DNA of 50,507 nt from an uncultured Bryobacteraceae bacterium (GCA_938027685.1 CALJAM010000027.1:1-50507), one strand, 5' to 3'; counted from the stretch's first letter, positions 1 through 9,455 are shown. Translations and numbers: made by a program. Notes: a model not told the origin generated them from the sequence alone.

Positions 1-166
1 AGGCGCCGAAAAGCGGATCGTCCGAACCGGTGCACAACTTGGGAAAGCCCCCATTCGGCACGATGCCGCCGCCCCGGCAACGGTGACCGGACTCAAGCAG
101 CAACCCCGCCGATTCAGAAGTAGCAACTTTTTCGATTCAACTAGTGCGAACAAACGGAGTGCGACG

Positions 167-739
167 ATGTTGAAGAGGTGCTCGCTTCCTTCAATAATAA
201 TTTTTCTCACGTTCTGGCAGCTGCACAGCGCAACGCTTTGCGCCGCCGAGACCGAGCCGGGAACCACGGAAGCGGCAGCGTTTGGCGGGCTGGTGGCCGG
301 CGTCGGAACGCACGGAACCCTCGGAGGCGGCGTCGCATACGCCGCAACCAAACGCGTATGGGCGGTGGGCGAATTTTCCTATATTCCCGGCCTGAGCGAG
401 ATGTTCGCCGTGTTGGGCGTTGTCGGTAAGATGACTGCCAGAGCATACGACTTCAACGCCGGGATTCATTACCAGTTCCCAACGAAAGAGCTCAAAGCGG
501 TCCCCTACGTTGCGGCAGGATTGGGTGGCCTTCGAGGCTCAGCCTCAGCCAGGGTAACATACATGGGGCAGTCGCAGGTCGTTAAAGAGAGTGATACAAG
601 TTTTTACTTCAATGTGGGCGCCGGCTTGCGGTATCGCATCTCGGGTAACTGGGGCATCCGACCCGAGCTGAAGATATTCGCCGGCGACGACACCTTTGTT
701 CGAGTGGCCATAGGGATTTTCTACCAGTTCGGAAAGTGA
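167..739 (+). CDS. outer-membrane beta-barrel protein (OmpX/opacity-like)
   Basis: A 190-residue protein with a signal peptide (hydrophobic core about residues 6-20, then an LCAAE cleavage region). The rest is Gly-rich with alternating aromatic and polar residues, typical of a small 8-stranded barrel. It ends in GIFYQFGK, close to the aromatic-terminated last strand of barrel proteins. The frame is open back to 83, but the ATG at 167 directly precedes the signal peptide and has GGAG about 8 bases upstream, so that start was chosen. No cargo or partner can be inferred. It sits alone, followed by a gene-poor stretch. The fold class is moderately certain and the function unknown. Confidence 0.7.
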   Translation: MLKRCSLPSIIIFLTFWQLHSATLCAAETEPGTTEAAAFGGLVAGVGTHGTLGGGVAYAATKRVWAVGEFSYIPGLSEMFAVLGVVGKMTARAYDFNAGIHYQFPTKELKAVPYVAAGLGGLRGSASARVTYMGQSQVVKESDTSFYFNVGAGLRYRISGNWGIRPELKIFAGDDTFVRVAIGIFYQFGK

Positions 740-1295
740 GTGCGCCGCGAACAGGCTGATGGATTGGCGCCGGCGCCTCGACTCGACGCAACGCCGACCG
801 CTTTGACCGCCCGGCTTCCCAAATGGCAGGGGCGCTGAGGTGCGGTCTCGTCTGGGCGCGGGGCCGCTCAAGAACAGGGGGCCCAGGCGGCGCCCTTGGC
901 TGGTTCTTGCCCGAAGGCATAGCGCCCACTCGGCCGCTACTCGACCGCATTTTACGCGTGCCGGAAGCCGGCAGGCGGAATGTAACCTCCCTGTGGGGCT
1001 CGACGGGCTGCGACCCGGCGTGACTGCAGGGGACGGCCGCTCAGTCACGGCCAGAGTAGAACGAGCTCAGAGGGAACCGAGACCCTGCGGATTTGAACCC
1101 CTCGGCGAAAACACAGACACCTCAGAGTGGGAGCCGGCACAGCACTAAGCCGCACGATCAAAGAACTGAGAACGGCGCGGAGGCAGGCACAATTTCAAGC
1201 TGGGTGCGCCGCCCGGGCTTGCGGTACATGCCTCAGGATGGATTACGTTGCGAGAGGCGTTCGGCGCCAACTCCCGCGGAAGGGCGCGGTATGTC
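740..1295. other. gene-poor stretch
   Basis: About 0.55 kb follows the barrel gene without a recognisable gene. Short frames are open on both strands, but their translations are Arg/Pro/Ala-rich and resemble no family I know. A sequence resembling a tRNA T-arm occurs near 1088-1106 on the minus strand, but the stem does not pair. Nothing else was seen. Confidence 0.5.
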
Positions 1296-1324
1296 TTGAC
1301 GCGGCCGGAACACGGCCCTATATT
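1296..1324 (+). promoter_or_regulatory. sigma70-type promoter for the Gfo/Idh oxidoreductase
   Basis: TTGACG (1296-1301) and TATATT (1319-1324) are separated by 17 bases, close to the housekeeping consensus. Transcription should begin near 1331, giving a leader of about 55 bases before the TTG start at 1385. Confidence 0.6.
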
Positions 1325-1384
1325 GATCCATGACAGGCCCGGATAAAATGCTGAGGTAAGCCGGCTGATGACGAGGGGGACACC

Positions 1385-2560
1385 TTGACGATCACCGATC
1401 GGAGGAATCTTTTGAGGGGCGCGGCGGTTTGGACCGCCGCCTCCTACGCGCGCGTCGTGGGTGCGAACGATCGCATCCGGTTGGGTGGCATCGGCCTGGG
1501 CGGCAGAGGCCGGCATCTGCTGAATCTGGCTCGGCAGCACGAAAATGTCGAGATTGTTGCCGTGTGCGACGTGTACGAGCCGCGCCTTGCCGAAACGCGG
1601 GCGAAAACCGCACCGACCGCTGAGGCCCTGGTCGATTACCGGAAGCTGCTCGACCGCAAGGACGTTGATGCGGTGATCATCGCAACACCGGACCACTGGC
1701 ACGTTCCCATGACTATCGACGCGGTGCGGGCGGGCAAGGACGTTTATGTGGAGAAGCCGCTGACCAAAACCATCGAAGAAGGACCCCGCGTTGAGGCCGC
1801 CGTGAACGAGTCGCGGCGCATCGTGCAAGTAGGCTATCAGCAGCGCAGCTGGGAGCATTTCATCGCCGCACGCGACATTATTGCGTCCGGGATGCTCGGC
1901 GACATCACGCTGGTGCTTGCTTCCTGGTATCAGAACTACCTCGGCAGCGAGCCAAGCAGGTTCCAGCTGGACCCGTCGAAGCTTGACTGGAAAATGTGGC
2001 TAGGGAATGCGCCTTCGCAGCCGCTCGATCCGCTCCGGTATTTCCGCTGGAGATGGTTCTGGGACTTTGGCGGAGGCCATCTCACAGACCTGTACAGCCA
2101 CTGGTGCGACGTTATTCACTGGTACACGAACAACAGCTCTCCGAAGCGGGTGCAAGCGGACGGCGGCGTGTACCTGCTCAAGCACCTTGAGTGCCCCGAT
2201 ACGATCAACGCTTCGTGGGATTACGCAACTCACCAGGTGGTCTACAACGGGACTCTCGTGTGCCGGCTGGACGGCGGCAACCTCGTGTTCCGCGGAACCA
2301 AAGCGATGATGAAGCTCAACCGGGATGGATTCACGGTGTATCCGGAGGGCGTGGTGCCCCCGGAGAAGACGCACTATCCCGAGCCGCTCGCAGCGATGAA
2401 GTCGGCGCGCGATGGAAGCATCGACCACATGCGTAACTTCCTCGATTGCGTGCGCAGCCGCAAGGAGCCCAACTCGAACGTGCGGGACGCGGTGGCAGCC
2501 GCGCGAGCGGCGCATCTGGGCAACCTGGCCTACAGGAAAGGTGAGCGTATCACCTGTTGA
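1385..2560 (+). CDS. Gfo/Idh/MocA family oxidoreductase, probably Tat-exported
   Basis: A 391-residue NAD(P)-dependent oxidoreductase, expected to act on a sugar or polyol. The N-terminus has a twin-Arg (R6-R7) followed by a short hydrophobic stretch, as in the many Tat-exported Gfo/Idh proteins of Acidobacteria and Planctomycetes. The Rossmann glycine motif GIGLGGRG is at residues 35-42. The family EKP motif is at 123-125 (VEKPLTK). A GGGHLTDLYSHW segment near 229-240 contains the conserved His and Asp of the active-site region. The start is TTG at 1385, chosen because GAGGGGGA lies just upstream and the ATG at 1368 is out of frame. It is monocistronic by context. Family is near certain; substrate unknown. 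Confidence 0.88.
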   Translation: MTITDRRNLLRGAAVWTAASYARVVGANDRIRLGGIGLGGRGRHLLNLARQHENVEIVAVCDVYEPRLAETRAKTAPTAEALVDYRKLLDRKDVDAVIIATPDHWHVPMTIDAVRAGKDVYVEKPLTKTIEEGPRVEAAVNESRRIVQVGYQQRSWEHFIAARDIIASGMLGDITLVLASWYQNYLGSEPSRFQLDPSKLDWKMWLGNAPSQPLDPLRYFRWRWFWDFGGGHLTDLYSHWCDVIHWYTNNSSPKRVQADGGVYLLKHLECPDTINASWDYATHQVVYNGTLVCRLDGGNLVFRGTKAMMKLNRDGFTVYPEGVVPPEKTHYPEPLAAMKSARDGSIDHMRNFLDCVRSRKEPNSNVRDAVAAARAAHLGNLAYRKGERITC

Positions 2561-3828
2561 CTCGACCTTACGGTTAGTAAGTAAACGTATAGCCCGGTTC
2601 AGCCCACGAAGCCATTCCGCCCGCCCTCGCGGAGGACGAAGCGGCCGCCGGCCGCATCATTGGAGCCTGCGGAAAAGCCGGAGGTCGGCTCGAAAGGTCG
2701 GTGCCTTGCGTTCCCTTTTGAGCCGCCGGGCTGGCAACCGAGCGGCCTACAATCTTGCAGGGCGGGCCGCCGGCCGGCGTCGGTGCACAACAATCCGTCT
2801 CGAAATAGCCGGTTCGTCGACCGAAGGCGGGCGCGAAGCCGCCCGAGAAGCCGGTATCGCCCTGAGGGTGGGCGCACACGGCTTCCTTTCTTCGGCATCG
2901 AAGTGCCTGAAGTAGGAACCCCGAGCAACTCAGCGCGAACGCACTCCCGGGCATGAGGAATCAACACACGGGTATTGCGGTGATCGAGATTCCTCCGCTT
3001 TTCGGGGAAGCTGCTGCTTCGTTGCCCCTGCGAAGCCGAGGGCGTATCCGGTTAGGCGGAGTATAGCGTCGGGAACGCTTTCGTTCATTCCCGCTCGCAT
3101 GGTAGGGGCGCGGACCCGTTGTTGTTCCGGATGAGCACCACCCGCGGCGCTGGCACCATTCCGACCGCTCTCCCCTCGGCCCTCCGGTGGCGGCCTGTCA
3201 CGGAGCCGCCGCCCGACAAAAAGAACGCGCGACGAGAGGGAGGAAAATCGTCTCCGACGCGCCGGTCCGGGCTGGCCGCAGGCTTCATGCCCAACCTGGT
3301 GCAGCTTCGCTGAAAGGCCCTGTGGCTTGCGCGCGTTCAGGGCCTATGCCTAGGGCGCGCCGCTCGCTAACGTAAGGGCGTTGCACCGCCTGCCGCGGCG
3401 GCGCGCGGCGTCGACCGCCGGGACGTCCGGCGGTGCCAGCGCCCTGTTCGCTCTCGCGATGATCGCCGCTGCGCGCTCGTGGCTCGTCTGACATTCGTTC
3501 CCCGGCGGCGCGTGGGCAGTGCCTTCCCCGAGAGGCGATCGGAGCCGGTGGCCGCCGTGGGGAGACCGCCGGGTCGAGGGTTTTCCCGGCCGTTTGCCCT
3601 GAGAACGCGATCGTGGGCGGTCACGCGTGCAGCTCGAGCAGAACCGGGGCCCTGTGCGGCTGCGGAGCATCCCGGGCCGCGATGAAGACAAAAAGTGGAC
3701 TTTTTGATTCCCGGACGCACTCCGACGCCGAACGCCCCCTGCGCGGGCGCCGCGTTCGTACCCTACTCGCCCCGAGAGCGCTGCCCGGTTGCCGCAGCGG
3801 AGGCCTTCCGTGCGGCGCCGAGCGTGCG
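2561..3828. other. gene-poor stretch, possibly decayed DNA
   Basis: About 1.27 kb without a gene that can be supported. Open frames on both strands give low-complexity Arg/Pro/Ala/Gly-rich translations with no family resemblance. The only discrete element noted is the AT-rich inverted repeat at 3690-3705. The stretch may hold decayed genes or mobile-element remnants, but none was identified. Confidence 0.45.
3690..3705. repeat. AT-rich inverted repeat
   Basis: AAAAAGT and ACTTTTT flank a 2-base centre (GG) in otherwise GC-rich DNA. The loop is too small for an ordinary terminator hairpin, so it is more likely a protein-binding palindrome or a remnant of a mobile-element end. It lies about 200 bases upstream of the first TonB-dependent receptor gene. 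Confidence 0.35.
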
Positions 3829-3858
3829 TTGACAGGAGTCGACTGCGGGTGCTACGAT
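3829..3858 (+). promoter_or_regulatory. sigma70-type promoter for the first Oar-type receptor
   Basis: A perfect TTGACA (3829-3834) and TACGAT (3853-3858) with an 18-base spacer sit about 35 bases upstream of the ATG at 3893. The gene has a GGAGG ribosome binding site at 3883-3887. Confidence 0.6.
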
Positions 3859-3892
3859 TTTTAATTTCGTAATACACAGCCTGGAGGTCTCG

Positions 3893-6800
3893 ATGCGGGT
3901 TCTTGTGTCGCCACTCATCGCCGCCCTTTGGCTGTTGCCGCTGCGCCTGCCCGCGCAGACCACCGCCGCCTCGCTGGCCGGTATCGTCGAGGACGAGCAG
4001 GAGCGTCTCGTGGTCGGCGCGCGCCTGATGCTTCGCGAGCAAAGCCGCGGCACGGTGCGGGAGGCCGACACCGATGGCGGCGGCGGTTTCCGCTTTTCCC
4101 TTCTCGCTCCCGGGCGGTATGAACTCACGGCCGAGCGTAGCGGCTTCGCCACCTTACGCCTGAGCGACCTGGTGCTCCACGCGGGCGATCAGCGCAGCGT
4201 AAGGCTGCGGCTGCGACTGGCGCCCCGCGAGGAGGCGGTCACAGTCACCGCCCAGGCCTCTCTACTGCCGGAGGGGGCCGCGGTGGCTACGACCATCGGC
4301 CGGAACTTCGTTGCCAACCAGCCGCTCAACGGCCGGAGCTTTCAAGCCCTGATCACCCTGGCGCCGGGCGTCGTGCTGATGCCGCCCAGCCTGCCCAGCC
4401 AGGGCCAATTCTCCGTCAATGGCCAACGCACCGGAACCAATTACTTCACCGTCGACGGCGTGGCGGCGAACTTCGGTCTGCCCTTCGCCACGACGCCGTA
4501 CGAGGGCGCGGGCGGCGGTGTCCCCTCGTTTTCCGCGCAGGGCTCGACGGCCGCGCTCGCTTCCGTGGACGCCGTCGAGGAGTTCACCATCCAGACTTCA
4601 ACCTATGCGCCGGAGTACGGGCGTCAGCCCGGCGCGCAGGTGGCGATCGTCACGCGCTCAGGCGGCAACAGCGTTCATGGAACCCTGTTCGATTACCTCC
4701 GCAACGATAAGCTGGACGCGAACAGTTGGTTCGGCAACCACCATGGCTTGCCGCGACCTGCCCTGCGGCAGAACGATTTCGGTTTCACCCTGGGCGGTCC
4801 GGTGAAATTCCCATCCCTTTACGACGGCCGCAATCGCACATTCTTCTTCGCCTCCTACGAAGGTCTGCGACTGGTTCAACCAGTGATCTCCGAGCCCTCG
4901 CGCGTTCCATCGCTGGAGGCGCGCCAGCGAGCCACCGGTTTGCTGAAAGCCATCTTGGAGGCCTATCCCCAACCCGTGGCTCCGCCCCTCCCCGAGGCGC
5001 CGCTTGAAACGCCTTACGTGGCCGCCTTTTCGAACCCTTCGACGCTCAACGCCGCCTCGGTCCGCTTCGATCAGTCGGCGACGAACCGTCTGACCGCGTT
5101 CCTCCGCGTCAATCACGCCCCGTCAGAGAATCGGGAGCGCGGCCGTTACGCCACGCCGAGCTTCGTGGCCGTGCTCCCCGCGCTGACGCAAACCCTCACT
5201 GGCGGCGTGACACTTATCGGCTCGCCCAGACTTACCGGCGATTTTCGCTTGAATTGGAGCCGTTCGCGCGCCTCGCAAATCTATGAACAGGATACGTTCG
5301 GCGGCGCCAAAATCCTAGCCCCGGAGCTGATCCTCCCGCCCTTCGCCAAGCCCGAGACGTCGCTCTTCTATTTGACCATCGGAGCCAATGACGAAAACAC
5401 AATCAGTCCGGGCGTCTTCAGCCGCAACACGCAACGGCAGTGGAATCTGGTGCAGACCACGAGCTGGAACCTCGGCCCTCACGCTTTGAAGTTTGGCGCC
5501 GACGTGCGTCGTCTGGCGCCCTCGATCGGCGGCCGTCTCTACACCAAGACGCTCGTCTTCCCTTCGATCACCGCGCTCACCACGGGCATCGTGCCCGTCG
5601 GGGAGATTCGCCAAGTAGATCGTTATCTGGAGCCCAGGTACCTGAATTTCTCCGCCTTCGTGCAGGATACCTGGCGCCTCAAGCGTTTGACGCTGACTTA
5701 CGGCCTGCGCTGGGAAGTTAATCCGGCGCCCTCGGAAGCGAACGGGAATCTGCCCCTGACAGTCCTCAACATCGAGGACCCGCCCGCGGCGAAGCTGGCT
5801 CCCCGCGGAACCAAGTTCTATCCGACGAGTTACCGCAATCTAGCCCCGCGCTTGGGCCTCGCCTGGCAGCCCTGGCCTGCAAGAACAACCGTCGTGCGGG
5901 CCGGTGTGGGCATCTTTTACGATCTCGGCTACTCATTCACGGGGACGGCATTCTCGCCATCTAACTATCCCTTCTCGCGGATCCTGAGCGTTTCCAATCG
6001 TGTTATCGACGACCCCATCTTCTATTCCGAGGCGGGACCGCAGAGATACGAGCCTCCCTATCCGCGTCTGTTCGCCTTCTATCGCGATTACAAGCTCCCC
6101 TACTCGTGGCAGTATAACTTCACCGTCGAACACACCTTCGCGGGCGTGAACACGCTGGGGCTCGGCTATGTGGGCGCGGCCGGACGACGCCTGGCGCGCG
6201 TGGAAAGCCTGCGCCCACAGACGCTGAAGAACCCCGACTTCACCCGGGTGGATGCGGTCAACAATTTCGGATACTCCGATTACCATTCGCTTCAGGCCCA
6301 GTTCCGCCGACGGATGGCCCGCGGCGTCGAAGCACTGCTCAGTTACACGTGGGGGAAGTCGCTCGATACCGCTTCGGATGAATCGATCGTGAACCTGGCA
6401 GCGCCCGCCCGTTTGCTCGATCCCGCTTCCGACCGGGGACCCTCGGCCTTCGACGTACGCCACAGCCTGGCCGGGGCCGTCAGTTGTGACCTTGGCGCGC
6501 TCCAGCGGCGTCGAGCCTTGCGCGGCCTCTTCCAAGGACTCGCACTCGATGCTGTCCTGCGCCTGCGTACGGCGCCTCCGGTGACGGTGATCACAGGCCG
6601 CGACCCCCTGGGCCTCGGATTGACCAACGTTGCGCGGCCGGATTTGGTGCCGGGCCAACCCCTGTACCTGTACAGTTCCGGCTACCCCGGCGGCAAGCGT
6701 ATCAATCCGGCCGCCTTCGACGGAGCCACGCCGCTGGCTCAGATGCGTCAGGGCACGCTCGGACGGGGCGCCTTACGCGGCTTCGGACTCAACCAGACGG

Positions 6801-7036
6801 ACTTGAGTTTGCGGCGTCGCTTCCGTCTCACGGAAACCTTGGCGCTGGATGCCCGCGCCGACGCCTTCAATGTGTTCAACACGCCGAACTTCGCCGCCCC
6901 CGTGCCCGTGCTTGGCAGCACGAACTTCGGTCGAGCAACCCAGATCTTTGCGGCGGCCGGCGTCGGCGGCCTGAACCCGCTGTTTCAACTGGGCGGTCCC
7001 CGTTCGATCCAGTTGTCCCTGAAGCTTCATTTCTGA
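3893..7036 (+). CDS. TonB-dependent receptor, Oar-like, with carboxypeptidase-regulatory-like domain
   Basis: A 1047-residue outer-membrane protein. A signal peptide (about residues 1-22) is followed by a carboxypeptidase-regulatory-like Ig fold (about 28-115), a plug-like segment (about 120-260, with GRSFQALITLAPGV and FSVNGQRTGTNYFTVDG), and a long beta-barrel ending in LSLKLHF with the terminal Phe typical of BAM substrates. Oar-like receptors are strongly expanded in Acidobacteria and are thought to import large or complex molecules, but the ligand cannot be read from sequence. It has its own promoter and a GGAGG site, and lies 19 bases upstream of a DUF4198-like gene that is probably co-transcribed. 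The frame is intact, unlike the second receptor of the window. Confidence 0.85.
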   Translation: MRVLVSPLIAALWLLPLRLPAQTTAASLAGIVEDEQERLVVGARLMLREQSRGTVREADTDGGGGFRFSLLAPGRYELTAERSGFATLRLSDLVLHAGDQRSVRLRLRLAPREEAVTVTAQASLLPEGAAVATTIGRNFVANQPLNGRSFQALITLAPGVVLMPPSLPSQGQFSVNGQRTGTNYFTVDGVAANFGLPFATTPYEGAGGGVPSFSAQGSTAALASVDAVEEFTIQTSTYAPEYGRQPGAQVAIVTRSGGNSVHGTLFDYLRNDKLDANSWFGNHHGLPRPALRQNDFGFTLGGPVKFPSLYDGRNRTFFFASYEGLRLVQPVISEPSRVPSLEARQRATGLLKAILEAYPQPVAPPLPEAPLETPYVAAFSNPSTLNAASVRFDQSATNRLTAFLRVNHAPSENRERGRYATPSFVAVLPALTQTLTGGVTLIGSPRLTGDFRLNWSRSRASQIYEQDTFGGAKILAPELILPPFAKPETSLFYLTIGANDENTISPGVFSRNTQRQWNLVQTTSWNLGPHALKFGADVRRLAPSIGGRLYTKTLVFPSITALTTGIVPVGEIRQVDRYLEPRYLNFSAFVQDTWRLKRLTLTYGLRWEVNPAPSEANGNLPLTVLNIEDPPAAKLAPRGTKFYPTSYRNLAPRLGLAWQPWPARTTVVRAGVGIFYDLGYSFTGTAFSPSNYPFSRILSVSNRVIDDPIFYSEAGPQRYEPPYPRLFAFYRDYKLPYSWQYNFTVEHTFAGVNTLGLGYVGAAGRRLARVESLRPQTLKNPDFTRVDAVNNFGYSDYHSLQAQFRRRMARGVEALLSYTWGKSLDTASDESIVNLAAPARLLDPASDRGPSAFDVRHSLAGAVSCDLGALQRRRALRGLFQGLALDAVLRLRTAPPVTVITGRDPLGLGLTNVARPDLVPGQPLYLYSSGYPGGKRINPAAFDGATPLAQMRQGTLGRGALRGFGLNQTDLSLRRRFRLTETLALDARADAFNVFNTPNFAAPVPVLGSTNFGRATQIFAAAGVGGLNPLFQLGGPRSIQLSLKLHF

Positions 7037-7055
7037 CCATCGGGAGCCATCCTTC

Positions 7056-7862
7056 ATGATTCCTCGCCCTTTGTTCCTCCTTGCCTGTCTTGGGCCGGCA
7101 GCCGGCCTCGCCCATGTCCTTTACCTGATGCCTGAGCGTTTCGTCGCCGAGCCGGGCGCGGTGCTCCAGATTCGGTTCGAAAACGGTGACGATTTTCCCG
7201 AAGGCGTCGCGCCAGTGCGCGTAGAACGGCTCCGCAGTCTCCGCCTGATCTCCGCGGCCGGAGAGGTACCCTTGGCGAATGTCGTGGCCGGCAGCCGGCG
7301 GACTACGGCCGAGGTTCGGCTTCCGGGCGCGGGAACAGCCATTGTTACGGCCCAGACCCTCCCGAATTTCATCGAGCTGCCCCCGGAGCAGTTTCGGGCG
7401 TATCTCGAACACGAGCACCTGACGGGGCCTCTGGCCTGGCGCGAACGCGCCGGCGAGGCCGCCAAACCCGGACGCGAGCTCTACAGCAAGTACGTGAAGG
7501 CGTTGATTCACGGCGGCCGGCCCGACCAGACCTATCGGCGCACCGTGGGCTTCATCGTCGAGTTCGTTCCCGAGGCGGATCCATTCGCTCTCCGGCCGGG
7601 CGATCAGTTGCCGGTGCAGCTGCTTTTTCGTGGTCGCCCCGCGGCTGACGCGGCCGTCCAAGTGGCCTGGCTGGAGAACGGCAAGGGGCGACAGGCGTTT
7701 GTCGGCCGAACCGACGCCGAAGGCCGCCTCCGCGTGCCCATTCGCGCGTCAGGACCGCACCGGCTGCACGCCATCGTCATGGAACGCTCCCGTCAGCCCG
7801 AGAAAGCGGACTGGGAGAGCTTCTGGGCCAGCCTCACGTTCGAGGTGCCCGGTGCGCACTGA
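7056..7862 (+). CDS. DUF4198-like periplasmic protein
   Basis: A 268-residue exported protein. The signal peptide (about 1-19) ends near GLAHVLYLMP. The mature start, with a His after the cleavage site and a beta-rich body containing LRPGDQLPVQLLFRG followed by a GRTDAEGRLRVPI segment, resembles DUF4198 proteins. Those are often found beside metal (nickel or cobalt) uptake systems or TonB receptors. The C-terminal half looks like an Ig or CNA-B type fold. It is 19 bases downstream of the Oar-type receptor, so a role as a periplasmic partner of that receptor is plausible but inferred. Family assignment is moderate. Confidence 0.65.
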   Translation: MIPRPLFLLACLGPAAGLAHVLYLMPERFVAEPGAVLQIRFENGDDFPEGVAPVRVERLRSLRLISAAGEVPLANVVAGSRRTTAEVRLPGAGTAIVTAQTLPNFIELPPEQFRAYLEHEHLTGPLAWRERAGEAAKPGRELYSKYVKALIHGGRPDQTYRRTVGFIVEFVPEADPFALRPGDQLPVQLLFRGRPAADAAVQVAWLENGKGRQAFVGRTDAEGRLRVPIRASGPHRLHAIVMERSRQPEKADWESFWASLTFEVPGAH

Positions 7863-8580
7863 TCGCTTTCAAGCTGTGGCAAGATCGGAAACCTTTAGAC
7901 GTAAAAGTGTCGCTCTGCTCTCGGAGTCCCCGACCACTTGCGGGCTCCTCCCTCACGCCGACGCGGCTTCCCACACTGGCGAAACCTTCAGCGTCCCGCC
8001 GGAAATACTTCACCCATTGTTTCCGCTCCGGCCAACCACGGCCGGAAAGACTTTGCGAGAGGCCGCGCGAAGTGACAAGCCGACAGCACAATCCTCCGCG
8101 CGTCGTTTGCGCGCCGCCGTGTTGACCACGGGCGGCGTTGAAGCAGCGCGTTTCTGCCTCGGAGGCCAGCGAGCAAGCGCCACTTCCGATCGCTGCCAGT
8201 AATTCGGCCCTTCATCGCACCCCTCCTTTTTAGGAAACGCCCGTACCAACCCCGGCTTCTTCGGGATGGATCCTAGGGAACGCGGCAACCGGGCGGCCGA
8301 TTTTGCCCCAGCCCGCGTAGGCCGCGCGGATCTCTTTCAAGCCCCCCGCAGTCGATGGCGTACATTGATCCTTGGCTTCCGTCTGACGCGTAGGCCGCGC
8401 GGATCTCTTTCAAGCCCCCGCAGGCATCCGTGCGCTCCGGTTTTTAGCTGCGTGCGCGGTCCGGCCCCGGAGCGCGGGCAGGGCCGAAGGTCGCCAGGGG
8501 CTGCAGGCAAAGGTGAGCGGCCCGTTCCCCTCGGCGGCCCGCGCAATTTCAGTCGCGCAAGCCCGGGCAGACCCGGGGGC
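7863..8580. other. gene-poor stretch with a direct repeat
   Basis: About 0.7 kb with no supportable gene. Frames on both strands are short and Arg-rich. It contains the two-copy direct repeat at 8314-8423, listed separately. No terminator with a T tract was found directly after the DUF4198-like gene. Confidence 0.45.
8314..8423. repeat. two-copy direct repeat, 37-38 bp units
   Basis: The first unit is 8314-8351 (38 bases) and the second 8387-8423 (37 bases). They are identical apart from one C in a C-run near the end, and 35 unrelated bases separate them. Each unit runs from CGCGTAGGCCG to CCCGCAG. The unit and gap lengths resemble one CRISPR repeat-spacer-repeat, but there are only two units, the repeat lacks a clear internal palindrome, and no cas gene is in the window. 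Confidence 0.7.
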
Positions 8581-8610
8581 TTGACGGCGGAGGCGCTCAG
8601 GGTGTAGATT
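8581..8610 (+). promoter_or_regulatory. promoter of the IclR-led operon
   Basis: TTGACG (8581-8586) and TAGATT (8605-8610) with an 18-base spacer lie 23 bases before the TTG start of the IclR gene. IclR-family regulators often control their own operon, so an operator may overlap, but no clear palindrome was seen. Confidence 0.5.
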
Positions 8611-8633
8611 CGGGTTGATTCAAGGATAAGGGA

Positions 8634-9455
8634 TTGCGTTCAGTATCGCTGAACAAAGCCGACCGCCCGCAGCCGGTGGCCGCCGTCGCCAAGGCGCTGC
8701 GTATCCTGTGCGCCTTCGACGCCGAAACCCCATCCTTGTCGGTCACCGACGTCAGTCGGCGGCTGGCGGTGCCTAAAAGCACCGCGCACAATCTGCTGCG
8801 CACGCTGGAGGCATACGACTTCCTGCATCAGGATCCCGCCGACCGCCGTTATCGCCTGGGGCCGCGTCTGTTCGAGCTCAGCCGCCTCTTTGCACATCAC
8901 ACGCCGCTGCTGACTGTGGCCCGACCGCAGCTGGAGCGGTTGGCGGCGGAAACGCGCGAGACGGTCAAGCTGGGAGTGCTGAGCGAAGACGAGGTTCTGA
9001 TTCTGGCGGCTGTCGAATCACCGTATCAGCTTCACACGCGCGGCGACGAAGGCAAGCGCGCCCCGTTGCACTGCACCGGGCTGGGCAAGGCCATCCTGGC
9101 CACTTTGCCCCCGGAGCAAGTCCGCCAGATCGCGGCGCGCCGCGGTTTAGCGAGGTACACCCCGCGGACCATCACCAGCCTCGAGCGCCTTCAGGAAGAA
9201 CTTGCAAGCATCCGGGCCCGTGGGTACGCGGTCGATTGGGAGGAGAACGAGGCCGGTGTGGTTTGCGTAGCCGCTCCCATCCTCGATCCGCATGGAGGAT
9301 TGCGCGCCTCCATCAGCATATCGGCTCCTGTCTCTCGTGTAGTAAGGACCAGCCTGAAGCGCCTCGCCGCACGCGTGACGGCCGCGGCAAGAGCGGCGGG
9401 AATGGGCCTGTCGCGGGCGAACGGTAGCGCCGCTCGCCGCGGGGACAAGTTATGA
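8634..9455 (+). CDS. IclR family transcriptional regulator
   Basis: A 273-residue regulator. The N-terminal winged helix-turn-helix spans about residues 14-75 (LSVTDVSRRLAVPKSTAHNL is the recognition region). The C-terminal IclR effector domain spans about 85-255 and includes the typical ALHCTGLGKAILA-like stretch (here PLHCTGLGKAILATLP). IclR proteins usually sense small carboxylic or sugar acids and control adjacent catabolic genes. The start is TTG at 8634, directly after an AAGGATAAGGGA Shine-Dalgarno-like stretch, with no ATG near the domain start. Its last four bases overlap the ATG of the next gene, an aldolase-family enzyme, so the two are translationally coupled. This supports control of the downstream operon. 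Confidence 0.88.
   Translation: MRSVSLNKADRPQPVAAVAKALRILCAFDAETPSLSVTDVSRRLAVPKSTAHNLLRTLEAYDFLHQDPADRRYRLGPRLFELSRLFAHHTPLLTVARPQLERLAAETRETVKLGVLSEDEVLILAAVESPYQLHTRGDEGKRAPLHCTGLGKAILATLPPEQVRQIAARRGLARYTPRTITSLERLQEELASIRARGYAVDWEENEAGVVCVAAPILDPHGGLRASISISAPVSRVVRTSLKRLAARVTAAARAAGMGLSRANGSAARRGDKL

Noticed and set aside
545-1048. Minus-strand open frame overlapping the barrel gene
   Set aside because: Arg/Pro/Ser-rich and opposite to a gene with a clear signal peptide; no family resemblance.
1088-1106. tRNA-like T-arm on the minus strand (GGTTCAAATCC)
   Set aside because: The T stem has two mismatches, and no acceptor, anticodon or D arm can be folded around it.
2660-2956. Remnant of a transposase 3' end
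   Set aside because: The translated segment vaguely recalls decayed TnpB tails, but no diagnostic motif (zinc-finger cysteines or catalytic residues) is present.
8314-8423. CRISPR array
   Set aside because: Only two repeat units, no internal palindrome and no cas genes, so it is kept as a direct repeat.
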